Below, piece after piece: positions 56,417 through 64,000 of a stretch of DNA of 64,000 bases (its first letter is position 1; each line of letters opens with the position of its first letter). Source of the DNA: Diplolepis rosae (lineage: Eukaryota; Arthropoda; Insecta; Hymenoptera; Diplolepididae). Under the pieces are notes generated by a model, which saw nothing but the letters and a program-made list of their open reading frames with translations, had not been told where the DNA came from and did not search any database. Position numbers and translations under genes: made by a program. The stretch is from positions 1,612,001-1,676,000 of the forward strand of contig JAPYXD010000171.1 in assembly GCA_030998225.1 (NCBI GenBank), written 5' to 3'.

Positions 56417-56916
56417 TCATGAGCTATGTGTACACAAAGAAATTTTGTCTAACTCGTCTTCTTCTTCCTCCGAATAACTGAGATTTTCATCTGGGAAAAA
56501 ATCGTGGTCAAAATCTGGTCTCATATGAATTGTAGAAAGATCTACATTAACAATTTGCAAGAAGGGCGAAATATCCTTGATTTTGCTAACGTCGATAGCT
56601 GATCCCCCAACATATGATTTCAAAATTACTCCATTCGTCCGACTTTCAGTAATTTTTGCAGCAACACTAACCCAAGAATTCGTTACACAATTGCAGCCGG
56701 AAATATCAAGTGATTCTAGCTGAGGTGCTATTAATACTAGGGTACACAGACCCTTATCTTTTATTCCTGGACAGCCTCGACATTGCAGTACCTTTAAATT
56801 TAACATTTCTCCCAAGTGCTGATCTGTAACTTTACCTAAATAGCTTATTACCAACTCTTCTAGCTTTGGTAGTGTTGCTATTTGTGCAATTCCTTCATTG
56901 GTGACCGCTTGACAGT
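56417..56916 (-). CDS. Terminal exon of a leucine-rich-repeat (F-box/LRR-like) protein
   Basis: Open from a splice acceptor (TTTTTACAG, AG at 56917-56918) to a stop at 56417-56419, about 166 codons. LRRs of the cysteine-containing type: CQAVTNEGIAQIATLPKLEE, LVISYLGKVTDQHLGEM, LKVLQCRGCPGIKDKGLCTL and LESLDISGCNCVTNSWVSVA. A conserved-looking tail follows and ends in an acidic run (SYSEEEEDELDK). Such repeats usually give substrate recognition in SCF ubiquitin ligases. Codon use is clean with no stops, unlike its surroundings, so this is probably a live host gene. Upstream exons are not seen in the window, and the DNA element at 56973 would lie in the preceding intron. Confidence 0.8.
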
Positions 56917-56972
56917 CTGTAAAAATTACGAAACATTACTGTTTCAATAATGATGACTCCACATAATACAGT

Positions 56973-59291
56973 TAAAGAGGACCCAAAATCGTATAATCCA
57001 TACCCACTCCGATTTTTATGAAATTTTATATATACAGTCAGATACTCAGGACTTTTATATATGTAGAATATCTATCACGACCGACTTCATTTGACCGAAA
57101 ATAGAGTCAAACCGTACCAAGTTCAGGGTAAAATCTATTGAAGTGGAATTTCAAGGAAACGTTTGTTGAAATGAAAAGAAATTCAAAAAACATTATCGCG
57201 ATCGATTTTTATCATCTGACAGTTTCCGATAAAACATAGAGTGCATCATAGTGTCTTCTTTATGTGATATATATTGAGACGGCCCAGTCTTAATTTTCAG
57301 CCTTTTCAAGGGGGAAATATAACGAAAGGACAAAAAATAATAATATAGGGAAATTGTGCGTCATGTGTGTGAGCTCGAACGCAAAATTCACCACGTTCCG
57401 ACAACCATAACTGCACTAATTACACGTTGAACTATGCGTAATGAGATTGCGTAATTCAAACACAGGGATCAACTTTCCACGGCAATTTTCTTTGGTAAGA
57501 GCAGATAGCGCTACATTAGGCTGGGTTCGCTGGCTCTCAGTTGTTCACGGAAGTGAAGCGAGCCCAAGCGCGATCTGTTAGCGGATAGGAGTCCCTATCA
57601 ATTTTTAAAATTTTTGTCACGTGTTATTTTATTTTATGTTATTTTATACCATTTCTCTTTTCTTTGCTTTATTTTATTTTATTTTAAATACAACAAATAA
57701 AAGCTGTTATGAAAACTAGAATTTGACAGGGCGAGCGATAGAAGTGGAGCCCTTTTCTCAGTGAAAGGCGACTCCTAAAAACCTGCCCCTCTGCTTACAA
57801 CTGCACTCTCACTAGTCGTGTCCCAGTATCCGTGTTTCTCGCTTCTGTTCCCGCAAGAAAACCACGCGATTCTGAAATCAGACAGACTCTACTGTATGTA
57901 GTAGTAGTGAGTGGTGGGAGGTGCTTTCGTTGGTCCGTAGTCTAGCTCAGAAATGCTGCATTTACGGCCCTCTAATAAGCTATTTTATAGGTATAAATAA
58001 TGCTTAAAAATTTTTTCTGATTTTTTTGCTAGCTAGAGCAACTAACTCCGAAACTATCGATAGAGACCAAAAACAGATTTGCGATATTTTCCGCGTCAGT
58101 CCCCTTTTCTCGTGGCACGTCATATATATATACACGTATGAAGAACTCGAACGAGGAATTGCGACTTCCATTTTCTGAAATGTAGATAAACGGTTTCAAA
58201 ATCAAGTTAAAATGGTGAAATGACAATTATTTGATAATAAGATGATCATTTTTGCAAAATTCTTTCTGCTACTCTCATTGGTCCCCCATTTTCGATGGTT
58301 ACAAATCAGGACAGTCGGGCAACCCCCCCCCCCCCCCCCCCTTTGTCAACTTCCTGAAGAGTATGGAATTATTAACCGCAAATCAGAGAAAAATCGAGGT
58401 GACGAGCGCGGTGATAAATCATTAAAAATCACTTCGGTCTCAGGACCTACCGTGCATATCTGATTTTAAATGCGATTGACAGGGTTTTTGGAAACGCCGA
58501 CTTACGCGATGTATTTAATAGAATGCCAACAAGCCCACAAAAATATTATTTTCAGGTTTTAGAGAAGTCTCAAAAATTAGAACGTGATTTCGTTAAAGGC
58601 GCAACAGCGCGGATGCGTGGGTAAAGATTAAAGGTATTTTTTCTTTGATTTTAGATCTTAGAAATTGCACGTGACGAACACAAAACTAGGAGTCGGACAC
58701 ATAAAATTCACTCTTTCGAACAATAAAATGTAAGTTTTCCTTCACGTCCTTACTCGTTAAAATAAGGAATTTTGTTGAGCGAAATTTTCCCCCTTCGTGC
58801 GACCCAATTACAAAATTTTAAATGGGTAATTTTGGGACCAAAATAAGCCGAAATTGTCTCTAAAAATATCGAAGTTAATAAAATGAAAACCTCAAAAAGA
58901 GAAATGTTTCAATATTCTGGGTTGCTTTTCATGGTTTTGCATATTATATTTTATATATGATATTATGAACATACTTCGACTTTCTAAGATTCTCCTTTTG
59001 TAAGACTTCAAATGAAATTAAGATTTGCATCTTACCCATGTATATATCCTTTTTTAGTAAAAAAACAAATTTAAACTTCATGAAAAACCTTTCGAACTAT
59101 TATAGAATGTAGTTATTCCAAATCGATCACAGACTTCAAGATTAAATGATGAATCACCTACTTCCGGTCAAACTGTAAGTCGGTTACGATAGATACTCGA
59201 CATGTGTACTAGACCTAAGTGTCTGACTGTATACATAAAATTTCATTAAAATCGGAGTAAGTACGGATTTTGCGATTTCTGAACCTCTTTA
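56973..59291. mobile_element. DNA transposon with ~140-bp diverged inverted repeats
   Basis: Starts TAAAGAGG and ends CCTCTTTA. The inward match extends through CTCCGATTTT-ATGAAATTTT, ATACAGTCAGA-ACT-AGG and ACCGACTT to about 57110 on the left and 59150 on the right. No transposase is recognised in the 2 kb interior. It begins 56 bp from the LRR splice acceptor. Confidence 0.7.
58323..58341 (+). repeat. Poly-C run of 19
   Basis: Homopolymer C inside the 56973-59291 element; length may be assembly-sensitive. Confidence 0.9.
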
Positions 59292-59412
59292 GTTAGCTCC
59301 CAATTCTGATAAAATCACATAAATTTCAGGTATCAAAATTTTTTTATGTTTTTTACTATGAAGTAACCCCTTGATATTTCTTTCAAATGATATTTTCTCA
59401 CCTGCTTTGTTA

Positions 59413-59809
59413 ATATGGGGCAAAATTCGTCAAGTGTACCCGCCTAAAAACTTTTTGTCTCCGATTTCCTTGAAAGTCCGCGAAATTATTGTCCTAGTGA
59501 ACCTCTTTTGATTCCCCAAAGAGAACGTCTCTAGTACGACAGGTTGTAAAGCTGATGAAAAAACGTTTCTTAGACCTCCATAAAAAATTAATTTGGATAA
59601 CTTTTGTAGAAGTTATGGTTAATTGAGTATCAGCGTGCGCGGTAAAAGGTTGAAAATTCGAGCCCCTGTATACTGACAACCCGTCGTACTTGAGATGTTC
59701 TCTCAGGGGAATTAAAAGAGGTTCACTAGGACAATAATTTCGCGAACTTTCATGGAAATCGGAGACAAAAAGTTTTTAGGCGGGTACACTTGACGACTTT
59801 GCCCCATAT
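59413..59809. mobile_element. Palindromic MITE (397 bp)
   Basis: Arms 59413-59527 and about 59696-59809 are inverted copies with few changes (ATATGGGGCAAA ends, then GTGTACCCGCCTAAAAACTT, then CCTAGTGAACCTCTTTT). No coding capacity. Confidence 0.85.
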
Positions 59810-60619
59810 ATTCTAAAATAATAACGGCGGCATGAAAAAAATTGCTAAGAAATTACAATAATTTTTTCTTCTTTTAACCAACGGAATGGATTCTTTTTTT
59901 TCACAACTCCTTTAAGGAGGAATTGGATAAATAGTTGGAAAAAAAGTTAATTAGAATTAACAGACAAATTTCAGATGTTTTTAATTGTCTTTGACTAAAA
60001 TTATTCCAAATGAAAAAAAACCATAATTTTTATCCGATTGAAACTTTTGATCAATCATTTCATTTGCGATAAAATTGTCTATACTCTCACCAAAAACACG
60101 TTGAATGAATATTTAAAATGAATAAATGAGGGAATAGTCACTTTGACTGACTTTTTTCCGGCTCTCTATACAAGTCTTCTTCAGTGCCCTGTATGGCATA
60201 TATCTGGGCAACATGAGCGATTGTGCAGGGCCCTTGAGCTTCCATGATATTGAGTGGCTGTAAACTGTTTCTGTTGCCAACACAAAGCAGTGCTGCAGTT
60301 ACATAAAATACTAACAAACTCAGCATCTATGAAGCACTGCACACAAATGAAAATATATTCCACTTCTGCGTGGTGATATATGGTGTTTCACAAATGCCCA
60401 GTTAGGCGGAATGTTGGATTTAATGTTTGTTCCAAAATTGTATCCATAGTGGAATTTTAGACAGGCAAAATTATTGGTAATCATTATAGAAAATAAAAGA
60501 CGATTTATTTGAAATACTATTAAAACTACACAGTAGTTTTCTAAGACAGATATGGCTGCACACTAGAATTCTGCAGCTCTGAAGAGTGGGTACTAATGTA
60601 TTTATAATCATTTGAGAAT
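59810..60619. other. Intergenic DNA
   Basis: No family recognised. A faint CTGAAGAAG...GAGCCGGAAA pattern near 60150-60185 (minus) recalls a decayed PLE hammerhead. Confidence 0.35.
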
Positions 60620-60864
60620 GTTATGTGACGAAAAGGCAATGACGGACTGTACACGGCGGTACACTCAGTCACGTTCTCCCCCACCAGCATACCGACAGGC
60701 GGGCACAGCCGCGTCCCCCACTATTCTCCGCCTTCCCCCACCACACGCAAATAGGTATAAAGGGAAGGCCGGAGAGCCGAGAAAGGGCAGTTCGCCCGGG
60801 GCGGAAAAATCACCGGCACCATTACCGCGGCCAATCAGAGAATTGAGGCCAAATTTATGTAATT
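60620..60864 (+). other. Candidate LTR/promoter remnant of LTR-D
   Basis: GC-rich segment directly joined to the end of the LTR-D protease. TATAAAGG at 60756-60763 and a CAGTTCG-type initiator about 30 nt downstream resemble an LTR promoter. Gag and most of the protease are absent, implying a deletion. The partner LTR is outside the window. Confidence 0.35.
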
Positions 60865-62220
60865 ACCTGGCCTGAGACCAGGTGTCCTGCTCGGGATGGA
60901 AATACTATCCCGACTAAGCCTCCAGATATTCCTCAACGGAATCGAGATCGCGCAGATGGGCAACCAGGACCCGAGACATGCCTGCGCCATCGAGGGACCA
61001 GTTACATTGGAAAGCCTGGGCAAAAAAGAGAAAGCTCAGACCAAGAAATTTTTGGACCGACAGTTGACATGTTTTGAACAGGTCAAGGGGTTTACTCCCC
61101 TTATAGAGCACGAAATAAGACTCGAGGACCCAACGCCTATTAAACAACGATACCGCCCAAGAAACTCCGCCATGCAGCAAATAATCAACGAAGAACTCGA
61201 GAAAATGCTCAGCGAAGGGGGGTCCGGCCGTCAAACAGCCCATGGAGCTCACCGGTGGTAATAACTCATCGAAAGGACGGCAAACCACGATTTTGTGTCG
61301 AATTCCGCAAACTGAACACCGTGACGAAAAGGGACGCATACCCCCTCCCGCAAGTGAACGCTGCACTTGATAAACTCAGGGGAGCGCGGTACCTGTCCAC
61401 TATCGACCTCAAGAATGGCTACTGGCACGTACCATTAACGGAGGCAAGTAAGCCACTCACCCCCTTTACAGTCTCGGGACGAGGGTTATACGATATTTAA
61501 TGTTATGCCTTTTGGTCTTCATTCCGCACCTTCCACGTTCCAGAGACTGCTGGATGAAGTGATCACACCCGACATGGCGCCCCATGCATTCGCCTACCTG
61601 GACGACATAGTGATGTGTACCACCACTTTCTCAAAACACCTGGAAATATTAACCGAGGTGTTCCAAAAACTGTACGACGCCAGGTTGAGGCCGAACCCGG
61701 AGAAATGTAATTTCTTCCGAGCAGAATTGAAAAACCTGGAACACATCGTGGACCAACAAGGACTCCGAACAGATCCAAGCAAAGTGGCCACGATAAAAGA
61801 GTTAACTCCACCCAGAAACCTTAAAGAGGCTTGCCGTTTTCTGGGGCTTATTTCCTGGTACAGACGCTTCATCAAAGACGTCGCCACATGGCCGCCCCCT
61901 TGCACCGGCTGTTAAGGAAGAAAGCCAAATGGGAGTGGGGCGAAGAAGACTGACCACGGCACCGGTATTGGTTTGCCCGGACTGGAGCAAACCCTTCACG
62001 CTTCAAACAGACACCAGCCAAGAAGGGCTTGGGGCCGTGCCATCTCAGCCAGGGGAGCAGGGTGAGTGGATCATCGCCTACGCCAGCCGATCAATATTTA
62101 AAACCGAGCAAAATTACTCAACGACTGAACTCAAGTGTCTGGCGGTCAAGTGGGGAATTTGGAAAATGTACCACTTTACCATCCTGACGGACCATTCACC
62201 TGGGCATAGCAAAAACGCTG
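60865..62220 (+). pseudogene. LTR-D protease end, reverse transcriptase and RNase H
   Basis: Begins within the protease C-terminus (GVLLGMEILSRLSLQIF). RT: IEHEIRLEDPTPIKQRYRP, then from 61255 MVITHRKDGKPRFCVEFRKL, YLSTIDLKNGYWHVPLTEAS, MPFGLHSAPSTFQRLLDEVI (61505), and catalytic FAYLDDIVMC. Connection: RFLGLISWYRRFIKDVATWP. RNase H: DWSKPFTLQTDTSQEGLGAV, then YSTTELKCLAVKWGIWKM and ILTDHSP. Frames shift near 61255, 61500 and 61915, and a deletion follows the last block. Codon use is much GC-richer than LTR-A, B or C. Confidence 0.9.
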
Positions 62221-63130
62221 GTGCGCCTGTCCCATCAGTACTACTGGCCACGAATGTTGAGGAAAGCGGCAAAATATGTCTGCGGTTGCCTTAGTTGCCA
62301 AAAGTATAAGGCACAACAACAGGCAACCGTCGGGAAAATGCGCGCCACCAACGTGAAAAGACCCTGGGAAATGGTCTCCACCGACCTGATAGGACCTTCA
62401 CCACGGCCCACAGCTGGCCACACTTGGCTTTTGGTCACACAGGACCACTGTACGAAGTGGGTCGAGCTACACCCGCTGAGAAAGGCCACCGGGAGAGCAG
62501 TAGCAGAGGTACTAAGGACCCAGATTTGCCTGCGGTACGGTTGTCCTGAGGTCGTCATATCCGATAATGGACGTCAATTCACGAGCCGTGAATTCCAGGA
62601 CCTTCTCTCCACAATGCACAACAAAAATCGATCAGCGCCAGCGTACACACCGCAGTGCAATCCAGTAGAGAGGGCAAACCGGATTATCAAAACTATGATC
62701 GCCCAGAACACGAAGAAAAACCAGAAAAAGTGGGATAAAAACCTAGCAGAACTAGCGTTTGCTTACAAAACATCCCAACACGAAACGACCGGACACACCC
62801 CGATATACCTGAATTACGGCCGAGAATTGATAAGCCCCGGCAGTCTGGCTCGAGAGGCCACGCTTCCACAGAAAGATCGGCACGAACAACGAATCAAGAA
62901 ATTGCAGGACATCCTGGAACTTGCAAAGATCAAAACTGCCTAAAGCTTCCAAAAGCGATGGACCGTTCGTGGTAAAGTAGAAACTATCATCTGTCACAGT
63001 GGACCTCCAAGACAGCCGAGGAAAATACCAACGAAATATACATATCAGCAAACTAAAACCGTACCGCGAGCCCGTCAATATGGTCGGAAGAGACCTATTA
63101 TACCTACTTTACACCCCTCACACCAGTCGA
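62221..63130 (+). pseudogene. LTR-D integrase
   Basis: Open 62221-62943: YYWPRMLRKAAKYVCGCLSC (end of zinc region), STDLIGPSPRPTAGHTWLLV, VVISDNGRQFTSREFQDLL and YTPQCNPVERANRIIKTMIA. The spacing between the last Asp and Glu is 34 residues, one short of the usual 35, so one codon may be lost. The tail continues in another frame (VDLQDSRGKYQRNIHISKLK) to about 63075. Probably inactive. Confidence 0.9.
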
Positions 63131-63170
63131 CCTCGAGGAGTCAGACACACGAAGCAGGTCATTCTTCGAT

Positions 63171-63947
63171 GTGAAGTCGACAAAAACGGATCGCTTCAGC
63201 AGCGAAGACTACTGGCAGATTTTAGCTGCCCTAGAGACGGAACTTGAGGAGGATGGTTTCCGCCGCTTCCGCGACATCGGCCCTCTCTACGAAAGGGAAG
63301 CAGTTACCCCCGACCCTTCTACCCGGAGGCCCACCAGGCCCTCTCTGGTCCCTTCGAGGCCCCGGCTGAGTCAACACGGGTGGCAGCCATTAACATCGGA
63401 CCCAGGGTGAAACGGGTCGAAGCAATTCAGGACCCGGCAACCCGCTCGAGGTATTTGAGCCTCATTACGACCCACCAACCGATCACATTGGGTGACTCAC
63501 TGCCGCCCAGACCTGCGGGGCCACCACGACCAGTCGGGCCGCCCAGACCAGCATAGCCACCACAACCAGTCAGGCCGCCCAGACCAGCATAGCCACCACA
63601 ACCAGTCGGGCCGCCCAGACAAGCCTGGCCGCCCAGATCAGCAGGGCCACCACAACCAATCGCGCGACACCACCTTCTCCCCCCTCCTTTTAACAACCGA
63701 CCGACCGACCTACCGAGCGACACATCCGAATCCCCGGCCCCCTGGATACCGCCATGGCCAGGGTCCCGAGGGCAGGGCGCGGACCCAGTTACCGCTGGGA
63801 GCGTCCTACCGTATGGCGACACCGACTCGATCACGACTAACGAACCATACGTTCCTGAAGCAGGGGGGGCAGAGGTGGTTACGAGCGCCACCCGGAAGCC
63901 CGTGCTGCAGACAAATTATATATCGCAGCGCAAAATATCAAACATGA
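63171..63947 (+). other. Region 3' of LTR-D pol with short ORFs
   Basis: 63171-63410 encodes FSSEDYWQILAALETELEED and a Pro/Arg-rich tail of unknown function. 63492-63947 is open over a minisatellite and beyond. Could be a small accessory ORF or untranslated 3' region of LTR-D. Confidence 0.4.
63520..63660 (+). repeat. 39-bp minisatellite (13-residue repeat)
   Basis: About 3.5 copies of CCACCACAACCAGTCGGGCC plus GCCCAGACCAGCATAG. The unit is a multiple of three and stays open on both strands: HHNQSGRPDQHS-type on plus and GGYAGLGGPTGCGG-type on minus. Confidence 0.85.
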
Positions 63948-64000
63948 CCTTTTTCTTTATACTTGTATTCCAGAAACACGAACCAATAGGCCTATGTCCA

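Noticed and set aside
60138..60195. Third hammerhead (CTGAAGAAG...GAGCCGGAAAAAAGTC, minus)
   Set aside because: Stem II does not pair and GAAAC is lost; at best a decayed PLE relic.
63427..63891. Gly-rich minus-strand ORF (silk- or cuticle-like)
   Set aside because: Glycine pattern comes from the 39-bp minisatellite read backwards; no signal peptide or context.
1..64000. CRISPR arrays, bacterial operons, rRNA or tRNA genes
   Set aside because: Repeats present are transposon-derived or minisatellites without spacer structure; no cloverleaf or rRNA segment recognised by eye.

Overview
The window looks like a TE-saturated, AT-rich stretch of an arthropod genome, most likely an insect. The evidence is an R1-clade and an I/Jockey-type non-LTR element, several mariner lineages, a Tc1-like DD34E family, Penelope-like elements (PLEs), and gypsy-type LTR elements, one with an env-like ORF. 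I see no bacterial operon, CRISPR array, rRNA or convincing tRNA. The only plausible host coding sequence is one LRR exon (56417-56916, minus). A broken dsRNA-binding ORF (35247-35540) and a 31-codon exon-like ORF (24614) are unassigned.

Layout. 1-2.1 kb: 5' part of an I/Jockey-type element, minus (ORF1 knuckle protein, start of the ORF2 endonuclease). 2.7-4.3 kb: Tc1-like copy A. 5.5-9.2 kb: a possible DNA transposon hosting a head-to-head PLE palindrome whose arms carry hammerhead-like motifs. 9.4-14.2 kb: an LTR scrap, an R1-clade fragment (plus) and a long tandem array. 14.3-21.4 kb: gypsy element LTR-A (minus), whose RT core is missing; a palindrome with a hammerhead motif in each arm lies in the gap. 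21.4-28.3 kb: MITEs, a 1.77-kb palindrome, a gag scrap between direct repeats, and a deleted mariner. 28.8-34.3 kb: degenerate gypsy element LTR-B (plus), with a transposase-derived palindrome inserted in its pol linker.

36.6-48.0 kb: LTR-C (minus), the best preserved element. It has two 386-bp terminal repeats with 4 mismatches, a leader full of quasi-palindromic repeats, a gag with seven CCHC knuckles, a -1 slippery heptamer, two tandem retropepsin domains exactly 140 residues apart, RT/RNase H, integrase, and an env-like ORF preceded by a splice acceptor. A 2.3-kb hAT-like element with an 8-bp target duplication sits in gag. 48.9-54.3 kb: a mosaic of mariner fragments and a second PLE split by Tc1 copy B. 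56.4-59.8 kb: the host LRR exon, followed upstream of it by two inverted-repeat DNA elements. 60.6-64 kb: GC-richer gypsy element LTR-D (plus), running towards the window edge and ending in a 39-bp minisatellite.

Nearly every ORF is broken by stops, frameshifts, deletions or nested insertions. The items most worth a second look are the LTR-C architecture (tandem proteases, seven knuckles, spliced env of unusual type, repeat-rich leader) and the two palindromes whose arms each carry a hammerhead-type motif.
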